64,000 nucleotides of DNA from NCBI GenBank assembly GCA_030710605.1, contig CP092881.1, positions 73,123,095-73,187,094 of the forward strand, in the 5' to 3' direction. The notes beneath the pieces are model-generated. The model did no database searches and was not told the origin of the DNA. It worked only from the letters and a program-made list of their open reading frames with translations. Of the stretch, positions 1-10,056 are shown piece by piece. The stretch comes from Cordylochernes scorpioides. Taxonomy: Eukaryota; Arthropoda; Arachnida; Pseudoscorpiones; Chernetidae. The position numbers were made by a program, and so were the translations under genes. Position 1 is the stretch's first letter. Every line of letters starts with the position of its first letter.

Positions 1-2700
1 CTGGGGCTTCTTGAACAGCCCTATCACATCAAGTTGAAGGAAGGTGCCAAGCCCTTCTCCATACCAGTCCCAAGACGAGTGCCTCTTCCGCTCATGCCGA
101 AGTTAAAAGAGCAACTGGATGCCATGGTAGCTCAGGAAGTCATCGAACCAGTTGATGAGCCAACGGAGTGGTGCGCACCGATCGTCCTAGCTGGAAAGCC
201 AAACGGGAAAATCAGGATCTGTGTAGACTTGTCCCGGCTTAACCTGAGTGTGGAACGTGAGCTTCACCCACTTCCTGTCCTTGAACATGAACTAGCTCAA
301 CTCGACGGGGCCAAAATCTTTTCCAGGCTGGATGCTAACAGCGGATTTTGGCAGATTAAACTCTCTGAAGAAAGCCAAACGCTGACGACTTTCATTACGC
401 CCTTTGGCAGATATAAATTCAAAAGGCTTCCCTTTGGGATCTCTAGCGCTCCAGAACACTTCCAGAAACGCATGTCTGCTATTCTACGCGGAGTCAATGG
501 GGTAATCTGTCACATGGATGACATCCTCATTTTCGCAAAGAGAAAGGAAGAGCATGACGAGACACTACGCGAAGTTTTGAGACGCCTAAAGAACTCAGGA
601 ATTACGCTCAACAAAGAAAAGTGCCAGTTCGGGGTAAGCAACGTCACATTCCTGGGACATTACATCGACGAACACGGTATCAAGGCGGACGAAAAGAAAG
701 TCAAAGCCATCGCCGAGATGAAACCGCCAACTGACGTGCACGGGGTGCAACGTTTTATGGGCATGGTCAATTTCTTAGGCCGCTTTGTTCCAAACTTAGC
801 GGAAATCACAAAGCCACTAAACGACCTAAGAAATAAGGATGTTAGTTTCATCTGGGGCTCACCACAGAAAAAAGCGTTCGAGAAAGTCAAAGACGTTCTG
901 GCCAGTGACCGAGTTCTGGCAAGCTTTGACATCTCTAAGAAGACCATGGTCTCAGCTGATGCATCATCGTATGGCCTGGGAGCTGTCCTCAAGCAAGAGC
1001 ATGAAGCCAACGAGTGGCGCCCAGTGGCCTTTGCATCACGAACGCTGACGAAGACGGAACAGGGATACGCTCAAATAGAGAAGGAAGCCCTTGCAATCAC
1101 ATGGGCGTGTGAGCGCTTCAAGGACTTTGTGGTTGGAAAAACCTTCCTCATCGAAACAGATCACAAACCTTTAGTCCCCATCTTCACCACTAAAGATCTG
1201 AACGATCTAACGCCAAGGCTTCAACGGTACCGTATGAGGATGCTTCAGTTCTCGTTTCATATCTTTCATACACCGGGGAAGGACCTAATCACCGCTGATG
1301 CCCTTTCAAGACAACCACTTCCAGGTCATCTTCCCGAAGATAAAGAGCTCCAAGAAGAAGTTGAACATTTTGTGCGTAGCATCGTCCTGCATCAATCCAC
1401 GACAGACGACCGACTTGCCAAAATAGCCCTCAACCAGAAGCTGGAGCCTACCCTTCAAAATGTGGCATTTTATTCCAAAAACGGGTGGCCCGCCAAATGT
1501 CAGCTCTCTCCCTTAGAACGCTCGTTCTACGATGTTCGCGACGAGATAGGGGAAGAGAACGGCTTACTAATGAGAGGACTGCGAGTGATCATCCCCTCTA
1601 ACATGCGAAAAGATGTTTTGAACCGCATCCACGCAGGTCATCAAGGAATAACAAAATGTCGAGCAAGAGCAAAGGATCATGTTTGGTGGCCAGGAATAGG
1701 TCAAGAAATCCAGAATATGGTAAAAACCTGTGAGAAATGCATAGAGAATCAACCTCTAAAGCACGAACCACTCATCCCCAACGACTTTCCGGAAAGACCG
1801 TGGCAAAAGGTCGGGATGGATCTCTTCCATTACGAAGGAAGTGAGTATTTAGTCGTCGTAGACTACTTTTCTCGATTTATCGAGGTCGTACGACTTACTA
1901 AACTTTCCTCGGAAGCTGTGGTAGATCACTGCAAAGCTATCTTTGCTCGTCATGGCATCCCTGACATTGTAATCAGTGATAACGGACCACAATTTCGCCC
2001 ATCAACAACTTCAGCTTTTACGAAGTTTGCCTCTGAAGTTGGGTTTCGACACATCACCTCCAGCCCAAAGCATCCACAATCAAATGGTCAAGCAGAGGCT
2101 GCTGTCAAAATTGTGAAAAACCTGATGAAAAAGAATAAAGATTCGGTCCTAGCACTCATGGAGTATCGGGCAACACCCCTGGCAAACGGACTCTCCCCTG
2201 CGGAACTTCTATTTGGATGGAAAATTCGCACTATGGTTCCCTGCACTTCATCACTAACCCCTAAAACAGTGGATCAATCCAAACTCAGGGGGGGAAAGGA
2301 GCAGCGGAAGATGGCGCAGAAAACGGCTTTTGACAGACGCCATGCGGCCACGAAAAAGGCGGAACTAATTGCAGGAGAGAAAGTTTGGGTGAAGGATCTT
2401 CGAGCGTGGGGAAGTGTCCTCGAGAAGGCTTCAGCGCCCCGCTCATACATCGTGGAAACTCCTGTAGGGACCTACAGGCGGAACTCTCTTCTTCTGGCTT
2501 TTTCCCAACAACAGGTCGACCCCAGTGAGACATCTCCTGACAGTGAACTCCCCGCTGAAACGGAGGAAACTCCGGGAAATGAACTGCCTGCAGAGGAGCA
2601 ACAACAGCTGCCAGCAATCGCTCCAGAGATAAAGCAGCTGTCTCCCTCACCTGGGAAAGTGTCGCGGTATGGGAGAAGATACAAGCGTGTCCAGCGCTAA
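1..2700 (+). CDS. Ty3/Gypsy (Mag-like) pol polyprotein, 3' part: RT, RNase H, integrase
   Basis: The reading frame is open from base 1, so the protein starts upstream of the window and only the reverse transcriptase onward is seen. Visible in order: RT core with catalytic HMDD at 511-522, RNase H (ADASSYGLG near 955, TDHKPL near 1156), an H2C2 zinc-binding integrase N-terminus (HAGHQ...CEKC, about 1630-1740), and the DDE integrase core with Asp at 1819 (MDLF), Asp at 1978 (SDNGPQF) and Glu at 2095 (NGQAEA). The tail is Pro/Glu/Gln-rich and ends in a basic stretch. The closest family by pattern is the K02A2.6-like Mag/SURL clade; HMDD instead of YxDD occurs in that group. No stop or frameshift interrupts the visible frame, so the element is fairly young. 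A polypurine tract (TTTTTGGGGGAGA) lies just downstream, before the LTR. Confidence 0.93.
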   Translation: MGLLEQPYHIKLKEGAKPFSIPVPRRVPLPLMPKLKEQLDAMVAQEVIEPVDEPTEWCAPIVLAGKPNGKIRICVDLSRLNLSVERELHPLPVLEHELAQLDGAKIFSRLDANSGFWQIKLSEESQTLTTFITPFGRYKFKRLPFGISSAPEHFQKRMSAILRGVNGVICHMDDILIFAKRKEEHDETLREVLRRLKNSGITLNKEKCQFGVSNVTFLGHYIDEHGIKADEKKVKAIAEMKPPTDVHGVQRFMGMVNFLGRFVPNLAEITKPLNDLRNKDVSFIWGSPQKKAFEKVKDVLASDRVLASFDISKKTMVSADASSYGLGAVLKQEHEANEWRPVAFASRTLTKTEQGYAQIEKEALAITWACERFKDFVVGKTFLIETDHKPLVPIFTTKDLNDLTPRLQRYRMRMLQFSFHIFHTPGKDLITADALSRQPLPGHLPEDKELQEEVEHFVRSIVLHQSTTDDRLAKIALNQKLEPTLQNVAFYSKNGWPAKCQLSPLERSFYDVRDEIGEENGLLMRGLRVIIPSNMRKDVLNRIHAGHQGITKCRARAKDHVWWPGIGQEIQNMVKTCEKCIENQPLKHEPLIPNDFPERPWQKVGMDLFHYEGSEYLVVVDYFSRFIEVVRLTKLSSEAVVDHCKAIFARHGIPDIVISDNGPQFRPSTTSAFTKFASEVGFRHITSSPKHPQSNGQAEAAVKIVKNLMKKNKDSVLALMEYRATPLANGLSPAELLFGWKIRTMVPCTSSLTPKTVDQSKLRGGKEQRKMAQKTAFDRRHAATKKAELIAGEKVWVKDLRAWGSVLEKASAPRSYIVETPVGTYRRNSLLLAFSQQQVDPSETSPDSELPAETEETPGNELPAEEQQQLPAIAPEIKQLSPSPGKVSRYGRRYKRVQR

Positions 2701-2725
2701 CCTCCTCTAAACTTTTTGGGGGAGA

Positions 2726-3104
2726 TGTTGAGGGTTCAGCAAGAATCCTCACGAGCCTAGCGGCGCCGAGGTGACGGCGGGAACCGGCCGAAACTGGATC
2801 TCGCCAGTTTGTTTTGGTGTCGGCTGCGAGGAGGACTAACTCCGCGTCTAGCTGTGGTGGTATTCCCTTTATGTTCCGGCACTGGTTATCAATAAAAACG
2901 GTACCAAGGGATCTCCGACGACTCAGAGTGGATTATTGACAAAACAACGGGCACCATGCTGCCCGATTGACCAGAGCGGTCCAGGACTTCCCTCAGTCTC
3001 ACCTTCAGGCTAGTGCGCTTCCAGTTCAAGCCCATAACTGCATGTTGAATGATAAGCTTACTGTGACATTGTCGCTCCACTCATTTACAACAGTTGAGTC
3101 GACA
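2726..3104 (+). repeat. 3' LTR of the first Gypsy element
   Basis: A polypurine tract ending at 2725 is followed by a block that starts TGTTGA and ends TCGACA, matching inverted LTR ends of the TG...CA type. A candidate polyadenylation signal AATAAA lies near 2890. The last 150 bases recur at 46657-46800, where they end at the same TCGACA, which supports the right boundary. The matching 5' LTR is outside the window. A second Gypsy element is inserted 4 bases further on. Confidence 0.75.
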
Positions 3105-3108
3105 GTAT

Positions 3109-3150
3109 TGATGTGGATGAACTTAAAAAAAATAATTAAACAAACAAACA
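3109..3150 (+). repeat. Internally deleted 5' LTR (42 bp)
   Basis: The first 31 bases equal the start of the 3' LTR at 6976, and the last 10 or so equal its end at 7251. About 234 bp of LTR middle, which would hold the promoter, are missing. The primer-binding site is probably TGGCGACGAGG at 3152-3162; it overlaps the gag ATG at 3151. Confidence 0.75.
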
Positions 3151-6100
3151 ATGGCGACGAGGCTTTCGTTCGAACCTTATGTAATGAAAGAAGAACCTTT
3201 CGAAAACTATATTCAACGATTCAAACAGTACATTTTTGTGAATGAAATTGAAGGTAAGAAGATTGTTCCTTTTTTTATTATGTCTATTGGACCAAATACT
3301 TATGGAATTCTGAAAGAATTGATCTCACCTAGAGATGTTTGTGCATTAGAATTTGAAGAAATTGTTAGTGTTCTACTTACTCATTTTACACCTAAGCTAA
3401 ATATTATTTTTGAAAGATATGAGTTCAGCCAATTGATTCAGGAACATGGAGAAAAAATAGAAGAATATGTCCTTAAATTAAAAAAACAAGCTAATAAATG
3501 TAATTTTGGCTTAAATATTGAAGAACACCTAAGGGATAAATTCATTGCAGGCGTTTCTAATCAAGTTATTTTGAAAAGATTACTTCAAGAGCCTGAGCTC
3601 ACTTTTAATATGGCAGTAAATATTGCTACCACAATAGAATCGGTAGATTGTAATGTGTTGAAAATGAAGTCTTATGCTGAAACTAAAGAAATAAACAAAT
3701 TACATTCTAAATGCAAACATTGTGGAAAGATGAATCATCATTCGGACAGATGTTTTTTTAGAAATTCTTTCTGCTATTCTTGTAAACAATTGGGACATAT
3801 ATCGACTGTTTGTCATTCAAAATCTAAGAATGGATATTTTCAACCAAGAAAGAGCGAAGCATCTGCCCACGGAGAATCATTTTCGGGAAAGAATGGTGAG
3901 TCCATCAATAACATAGAATATCTGGCTAATAAATTTGAAAGTATTTTGTATGTCTTCGACATAAAATTCTTAGCAGAAATTGACACGGGTGCAGCTTTAA
4001 CAACTATGTTAAAAGATCTATTTTTAAAATATTTTGAACATGTTAAATTATTTCCGTCTAAATGTTATTTAACCGATTATCAAGGAAAGGGCATTTCCTC
4101 TATTGGAGAATGTAAAGTAAAAGTAAGATATAAAAATAAAATAGGCCATTTAAACTTAATAGTAACAAATATTGAAAATAATAAATTTCTCATAGGAAAA
4201 GACTGGATAGTATATTTTGATATGGTACAAATTAATGTCCAACAAAATAATAATTTTGATACTAATTTTATTTTTAATAAATATTGTAAACTTTTCAAAG
4301 ATATAGTCTTGCCAATAAAGGATATTTCCGTACACATTAATGTAAAAAATAATTTTGCACCAAAATTTTATAGATTTAGACCTGCTCCCTTTGCTATTAG
4401 AAATTTAATTGAGGAAGAACTATTATTTTTATTGAATAATGATATTATTGAAAATATAGTGGATAGCCCAATAGCTTCACCGCTAGTATGCGTCCCTAAG
4501 AAAAACGGCAAAATTAGAATTTGCGCGGACTTTAAAAGAACCTTAAATCCATTTATCGAGGATGTAAAGTATCCGATACCGAACATCGATAATGTTTTAC
4601 ATTCATTTTTTGGTAAAAGTATATTTAGTAAAATTGATCTTTCAAGCGCATACCATCAGATACTTCTAGACGAGGAATCTCAAAAATTGACAGTTATTTC
4701 TACCCATAAAGGCCTTTTTAAATATAAAAGGCTGCCCTTCGGTATCAAGTCCGGAGCAACTATTTTCCAAAGAACTATGGACAATATTTTTTCCGGTCTT
4801 AAAAATGTAATAATATATTTAGACGATATTCTTGTAGCATCGTCTGATGTAAATGAGCATATTTCAGATATTGAAACAGTCATGAATAAATTATCGGATT
4901 TTAATTTTTCAATTAATAAAGAAAAATCTTTGTTTTTTGTTGATGAAATCGATTATTTGGGACATAAAATAAATAAAAATGGAATCTATCCCCTTGAGGA
5001 TAAACTGGACAGTATAAAAAAATGTCCTAAACCGAGTAACATTTCAGAATTGAAATCTTTCTTGGGCATGTTGTCATTCTACAGTAAATTCGTTAGAAAT
5101 TTATCCATACATGCAAATCCTTTATTCTCTCTATTGAAAAGAAGTTATAATTGGAATTGGAAAAATGAACATGATCAGGCTTTCGAAAAATGTAAAAATT
5201 TGATTAGTACAAAAACTTGTTTGACGCATTATTCGCAAGATTTACCTCTTTATGTTACTTGTGATGCATCAAATTATGGTATTGGAGGATATATTTCCCA
5301 TATTGTAGACGGCACTGAGAAACCAATTACTTTTGTTTCAAGAACACTAAATGACACAGAAAAGAAATATTCCCAAATAGAAAAAGAAGGATTAGCAATA
5401 TTCTTTACCTTAAACAGGCTAAAACAATTCCTTTACGGAAGAAAATTTTTTATTAATACAGATCACAAACCATTACTAGCCATTTTTGGCGATAAAAATA
5501 ATTTACCAGCCTTAGTGGCAAATAGATTACATAGATGGTCACTCTCAATATCAAATTTTAATTTTGAAATTAAGTATACTAAGGGAAGTGAAATACCTCT
5601 TGCAGATTTTCTTTCAAGATTTCCAAATCCTGAAAAAGGGGAGAAGGAAGAGGAAATGGGAGAAATATTATTAATAGAAAATTCGATATTAGATTACGTC
5701 TTGGTATCGTACAAAACCCAAGAAGATCCAACTCTTAGAAAACTATATAAGTTAGTCAAGTACGATAGGTATGATGTTGACTCAGAGGTAGATATAAAAC
5801 CTTATAATAGAATTAAAAACGAGATAACAATAGTAAGAAATTGCCTGTTTTTCGGAAATAGAATGATCATCCCCGATTCCTTAAGAGAATATGTTTTGAA
5901 AATCATCCATGAAAATCATATTGGAGTAAATAAAATGAAAACTCTGGCCAGAAGTTCTGTCTATTGGCCGGGAATGGATGAGCAAATTGAGAAACTGTCT
6001 AAAAGCTGTAGCACTTGTATGGAAAACACATCAAAGCTGCCAAAACAGGAATTTACCGAGTGGACTCCACCAAACAAAGTTTGGAAGAGAATTCATCTTG

Positions 6101-6663
6101 ACTATTTCTATTTTGCGGGAAAAACTTTTTTGATATTGGTGGATGCGCATTCTAATTGGATAGAATGTCAAATGGTTCCAAATACATCGGCGGGATTCTG
6201 CATAGACTTTTTGAGAGAATGTTTGGCGAGATATGGTATCCCGGAGGTGGCGGTAATGGATAATGGGCCCCCGTTTAGAAGTTATGAAATAAAGACATTT
6301 TTCGAAAGAAATGGCATACATGCGATGTTCAGCCCCGCTTACCATCCGGAGAGCAACGGACTAGCGGAAGTGTCTGTAAGAGAGATAAAAAAAACTATGA
6401 AAAGAATTATTTCGGAGGAAAGGGAATTGCCCCTTGAGTTTGCTTTGATTAAGGCTTTATATGCATATAGACTGAGTCCTTTGACTAGAACGGAGAAATC
6501 CCCGGCTGGAATATTTTTAAATCGCGAGATTAGAACGAAGATTTCCATGTTGAGCAAGAAATCAGTAAGAGTGGGGAGATTGAAAAATAAAAAACAGAAC
6601 AATAGCTACAAAGTAAATGATAGAGTAAGATACAGATGGATGGAAAGAGGAAAACCGAAATGA
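3151..6663 (+). CDS. Gag-Pol polyprotein of the second Gypsy element
   Basis: A single 1170-codon frame begins at the ATG that overlaps the predicted primer-binding site. Gag covers about residues 1-240, with two CCHC zinc knuckles: CKHC...C from residue 188 and CYSC...C from residue 208, both CX2CX4HX4C. The aspartic protease has DTG at residues 278-280. RT carries YLDD at residues 556-559 (4816-4827). RNase H shows CDASNYG and TDHKPL, and the integrase shows HX...CSTC zinc binding followed by LDYFYF, MDNGPPF and SNGLAE of the DDE core. Gag and pol are fused, with no frameshift between them. The frame stops at TGA 6661-6663, before the C-terminal integrase tail, which continues in the same frame at 6664. 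The family is Mag-like by gag pattern (LRDKFIAG...RLLQE). Confidence 0.93.
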   Translation: MATRLSFEPYVMKEEPFENYIQRFKQYIFVNEIEGKKIVPFFIMSIGPNTYGILKELISPRDVCALEFEEIVSVLLTHFTPKLNIIFERYEFSQLIQEHGEKIEEYVLKLKKQANKCNFGLNIEEHLRDKFIAGVSNQVILKRLLQEPELTFNMAVNIATTIESVDCNVLKMKSYAETKEINKLHSKCKHCGKMNHHSDRCFFRNSFCYSCKQLGHISTVCHSKSKNGYFQPRKSEASAHGESFSGKNGESINNIEYLANKFESILYVFDIKFLAEIDTGAALTTMLKDLFLKYFEHVKLFPSKCYLTDYQGKGISSIGECKVKVRYKNKIGHLNLIVTNIENNKFLIGKDWIVYFDMVQINVQQNNNFDTNFIFNKYCKLFKDIVLPIKDISVHINVKNNFAPKFYRFRPAPFAIRNLIEEELLFLLNNDIIENIVDSPIASPLVCVPKKNGKIRICADFKRTLNPFIEDVKYPIPNIDNVLHSFFGKSIFSKIDLSSAYHQILLDEESQKLTVISTHKGLFKYKRLPFGIKSGATIFQRTMDNIFSGLKNVIIYLDDILVASSDVNEHISDIETVMNKLSDFNFSINKEKSLFFVDEIDYLGHKINKNGIYPLEDKLDSIKKCPKPSNISELKSFLGMLSFYSKFVRNLSIHANPLFSLLKRSYNWNWKNEHDQAFEKCKNLISTKTCLTHYSQDLPLYVTCDASNYGIGGYISHIVDGTEKPITFVSRTLNDTEKKYSQIEKEGLAIFFTLNRLKQFLYGRKFFINTDHKPLLAIFGDKNNLPALVANRLHRWSLSISNFNFEIKYTKGSEIPLADFLSRFPNPEKGEKEEEMGEILLIENSILDYVLVSYKTQEDPTLRKLYKLVKYDRYDVDSEVDIKPYNRIKNEITIVRNCLFFGNRMIIPDSLREYVLKIIHENHIGVNKMKTLARSSVYWPGMDEQIEKLSKSCSTCMENTSKLPKQEFTEWTPPNKVWKRIHLDYFYFAGKTFLILVDAHSNWIECQMVPNTSAGFCIDFLRECLARYGIPEVAVMDNGPPFRSYEIKTFFERNGIHAMFSPAYHPESNGLAEVSVREIKKTMKRIISEERELPLEFALIKALYAYRLSPLTRTEKSPAGIFLNREIRTKISMLSKKSVRVGRLKNKKQNNSYKVNDRVRYRWMERGKPK

Positions 6664-6945
6664 ATGTTTGGGATTGTAAAGAGAATAGTGGGAAGCAACA
6701 GCTGTATGATAGAAACTGATGGAATAGAAAGGAAAGTACACACTAACTATATGAGGAGAAGTATGGAGAGAAAGGATGTTTCGTCATCAGAAGAAGGAAT
6801 AAGCTACCCAAGGCCTCAGACGTCAAGTCCCCTGACTCCTGCTACAATAGTAGCAGAATCTACACCTGGACCACCGACTGAATCTACACCTTCCCGGAGA
6901 TATCCACTACGAGAGAGGAGACCACCGGATAGATATGTACCTTAA
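6664..6945 (+). pseudogene. Integrase C-terminal tail, separated by one in-frame TGA
   Basis: This frame is in phase with the upstream Gag-Pol frame and is separated from it only by TGA at 6661-6663. It encodes the usual small beta domain after the integrase core, then a Ser/Thr/Pro-rich stretch and a basic end (RRYPLRERR) typical of Gypsy integrase tails. Either a single nonsense mutation truncates the polyprotein by 93 residues, or the stop is read through. The mutation reading is simpler, because this copy also has a damaged 5' LTR. Confidence 0.8.
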
Positions 6946-6975
6946 TGAGTATTGCTATCTTAAAAAAGGGGGAGT

Positions 6976-7251
6976 TGATGTGGATGAACTTAAAAAAAAT
7001 AATTAAATATGAGTGATTGAATATTAATTAATTTATTTTTCTATTGTTTTTTGACCAAGAAAAGGTAAATTCAATCTATCAAAAGATATGTAAATTTTGT
7101 TCGTTCAATTTTAATTTTAATTTTAGTTTTGCTTGAGTTGCATGTAAATATTCTTAAGGAAGAAAAATAAACTTCTTTTTTTTTTTATAAGTGCAGACTT
7201 CTTCTGTTTGATATAAATTTCTAGAAAATTAATTAAATATCCAAACAAACA
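6976..7251 (+). repeat. 3' LTR of the second Gypsy element (276 bp)
   Basis: It starts TGATGTGG directly after a polypurine tract and ends AAACA, followed by the target-site duplication AGTAT. It is AT-rich with an AATAAA near 7167. Only its first 31 and last 10 or so bases are present in the 5' LTR. Confidence 0.8.
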
Positions 7252-7257
7252 AGTATT

Positions 7258-7400
7258 AACTAAATACAACACTTCCAAATATGGAGACTGCAATATCTTG
7301 ACTATATAAATTCCATTTATTGCGGAGAGGTTATTTAAATAAAATATATTAAGCCATGAAATATATGTACAGAATATTATGACTTGGATATATATATATA
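7258..7400 (+). repeat. Dispersed AT-rich repeat (also at 12690, 46805, 53648)
   Basis: The block GCAATATCTTGACTATA through AAGCCATGAAA recurs at 46830-46945, 12693-12850 and, in part, 53648-53690. It marks the colinear flank of both copies of the large duplication. There is no coding potential. Confidence 0.6.
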
Positions 7401-7452
7401 CACACACAAAGCTTTATCAAGACCACCGGTCTTATACAGATTCACCACAGGA
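7401..7452 (-). repeat. LINE 3' terminal hairpin fragment
   Basis: On the minus strand this reads GGTGAATCTGTATAAGACC, GGT, GGTCTTGATAAAGC: a short hairpin followed by an AATAAA-like end. The same module occurs at 28312-28370, 18578-18665 and 46950-47000; two of these end in (TTG)n on the minus strand. It is the type of 3' end recognised by a LINE reverse transcriptase. The body of the element is absent here. Confidence 0.5.
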
Positions 7453-9990
7453 AGAAAGGAAGCATAGATGGAGCTCCTGTATTACAGGCAGCGCAGCACC
7501 CAACAACAGCCTCCAGGTCCAACTCATGTCCAGTGGCCACAAGTTCCTTCATGTCAAGGTTAGCGTTGGATCCACAGCAGCGGCTTGATAGAATACTCCT
7601 CCCTGCTGCGCTAGTGGATAGGGCAAAGAGCTACAAGACCCTATGGATTCTACCTCGGAACACCGCGCCGTCCTCCTCCAACTAGGATCTCCCCCTGCAG
7701 CGGGATCACCCAGTGTGGTTATCGTGCTGAAGTCAGCTGCTGCTATTGAACATCTGTCATCTTACATCGAGGACGTCGGGTGGGCCGCCGAGGACCTTGA
7801 TGATGGAGAACTCTGGTCGGGATGGAACCAACCGCGTGAAGGTTGAAATCTTGGCGGAAATAAGGTCGCTTCACACAACTCGCCCTGAGCTGGAGTGGTA
7901 ACCCGACCCAACCGTTATATCAGGGGGGGCTCGAGGCCACTTCGACGGAGACCTCGGCGCCCCGTCTCCACCGCCGTGCAGCAACCATCGTCAGGGATGA
8001 AGAGGACGAGATTATGGGTGACCGCGAGCTACGCTCTAAGGCGCTCTCCTTCTTCAGGCACCGCTTCGCTCACGACCCAGCCGACCCTGCCGAAGTAGAC
8101 AAATTCATCGCGGGAAATACCATCCCCATCATCCTCGAAGAAAACGATTCTCTACAGTGGTTAGACATTTCCAGGGAGGAAATCGCTGCAGCCATCCGCA
8201 CGCTTCCCACTGGAAAGGCCCCGGGATGGACAGCTTGCCCTGTGAGCTCCTCTCTGCATATGAATATTTATTCTCGGCTCTTCTGTGGAGGGTGTTCGGA
8301 GCTTCCTTGGTGCGCGGTGCCCTGCCATCATCTACACTCCGCGGCTACATTTGTCTGGTCCTCAAGGCCCGTAGTGGTCCTGGTCTAACTGGCTTCCGCC
8401 CCATCACCTGCCCTCTACAGACTACAGGGTCCTCGCTGCCATCCTTCTATGGCGTGTCTGGCCCCACCTCCCAACGCTGGCGATTGACTGACAGACATAC
8501 GCTATCCCGGGGAGGTCTTCTTCCTGGAACATCTCTTGGGTCACGGACGAGGTCGAGATAGCAACTGCGGGGAGTTTGCCGCTGGCGGTCGTATCTGTGG
8601 ACCTGGAGTCCACCTTTGACTCTCTGGACAGAGCATTCCTGATGTCGCTCCTGGTCTCCTTGGGCCTGCCGCCAGCCTTCATCAGGTGGATCCAGCTCCT
8701 TTACGCCTGGGCGAACGCGGCCGTCCCGATTGGAGAGCACCACACTGCCGCCTTCCTACTTCTAAACAGCGTGAGACAGGGCTGCACCACAAGCGCCGCG
8801 CTGTTCAGCCTCGCTACCACTCTGCTCCTGCGTCGCCTTCAGAGTGCCCTCGGCGAGGGCAACGTCATCACCTACGCCGACGACATCGTGCTGATGGTCC
8901 GCCTGGAGGAACACTTTGGTGAGGTGGCCTCCATCTTCAAGGGCTTCCAGCGCGCCTCTGGGATCCGGGTGAACTTCAGTAAGAGTGTGGGCCTCTGGTG
9001 CGGCTCCTGGCGTGCCCGCATCGACTTTCCCCGAGAAATTTCCTGGACTAACACCTGCTTGAGGATGCTGGGCTGTGGCATCCGGCCTAAAGCGTCAGCC
9101 GTCATGCAGGAAGGACATCTCCTGGATCTATTGGCCGCAGCCTTCTGACCCGCGGGTTCTCCCTCGTCGGTCGGGCCAGAACCGCCAACTGCTTGGTGCT
9201 CTCCTCCTTCATGAACCACCTCCATGGATACATTCCAACGACTCTTGCATCTCCAAGCTGCAGGCCCGTCTGGTGCAGTTTGTCTGGGGTCCCGATCGCA
9301 CCGCTTGGTTTCTGGCTAACACCCATCTCCCTGCGTGGTTTTGGCCTTCTTGACCTCGGCACACAGATGCGGTTGGCACCCCTTCAAGGGGGTGAAGACT
9401 GCGTTGCGCGGAGGTCTTAGCGCCTACTCTTGGGTCTCCGAAAGTGGTGCCTGGCTGACTCCTCTTCCACCCAGGACCTGGCTACCAGCTCGACGTCAAC
9501 GGCTGCTCAGAATCTGGGAGCCTGCCTCGGAGATCCTGGCCCTAAACCACCTTCTAGGCCTAACCATCATTGAAGGCTGCAGGCTTCTCCGCCCCCCCCC
9601 CCCCCCTCCGATCTCCTCGCCGCCTCGCAGTGGGTGGGAGCGCGGTTTGGAAACCTCATCGGCCATGGGTCCCCCCTTCTTCGCGTCACTCGCGTCACCC
9701 GCGCTGCCCTCGCGGACGAAGCTGCTCTGTCGCAGTTTGCCAGCCGACTTCTGGAAGAAAGGCCTGTCATCCTAGAGGCTTTCACCATCATCCAGCAACC
9801 CCCTGACCTGCAGTCTGGATCTTCGGGCATGGCCTGGAGGACGACGCCCTGGCCATCCTCGCGTCTGCAAAGGCGCGGATATATAGGCACTTCCTGACCC
9901 TGGAGTTGCGGGGGTCCAAAAGGACCCCCTCCTGGTCTGGAGGAGGACCTTATCAAGATGGTGGAGTCTCCCTCACTCATAATTCATTGT
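7453..9990 (+). pseudogene. Tx1/L1-like LINE ORF2 relic, copy A (endonuclease end, RT, C-terminus)
   Basis: This is a GC-rich island in an AT-rich window. Across three frames it encodes the end of an AP-type endonuclease (RLDRILL near 7590; SEHRAV near 7660), then RT motifs: GKAPG near 8215, SFDSLDRAFL-like near 8610, RQGC near 8775, and intact YADD at 8873-8884. A long C-terminal part follows. The pattern GKAPGWDSLPCELL...RPITLPSTDYRVLA...RQGC is that of the L1/Tx1 group. Frameshifts are frequent; one is a 1-base loss just after GKAPG relative to the copy at 47000-49500. The element is 5' truncated and cannot be active. Confidence 0.82.
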
Positions 9991-10056
9991 AAATAATCTC
10001 ATTATTTTTCATTCATTTTTTTAAAAGCCTAATTGACAAGATGTCAATAAAAGTGT
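9991..10056. repeat. Short hairpin TTGACAagaTGTCAATAAAA and CT-rich run
   Basis: TTGACAAGATGTCAATAAAA at 10030-10050 is a small stem-loop next to an AATAAA; the same string occurs at 31850-31870. It looks like a retroposon 3' end. A (CT)n tract follows. Confidence 0.4.

Larger units (their letters stand above)
3109..7251 (+). mobile_element. Nearly complete Ty3/Gypsy element with target-site duplication AGTAT
   Basis: The element is bounded by AGTAT at 3104-3108 and 7252-7256. The site at 46796-46805, in the paralogous block, lacks the insertion and shows the join. The 3' LTR is 6976-7251 (276 bp, TGATGTGG...AAACA) after the polypurine tract AAAAAAGGGGGAG. The 5' LTR is only 42 bp (3109-3150): it begins with the same 31 bases as the 3' LTR, then jumps to the LTR terminal CAAACAAACA. 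This is an internal deletion; inside the 3' LTR the sequence AATTAAATAT occurs twice (7001-7010, 7231-7240), close to both breakpoints. The interior encodes gag-protease-RT-RNase H-integrase in one frame. Confidence 0.88.

Noticed and set aside
511..522. HMDD instead of YxDD as a possible dead active site
   Set aside because: The frame is otherwise intact and this variant is usual in the Mag/K02A2.6-like group, so it is not a defect.
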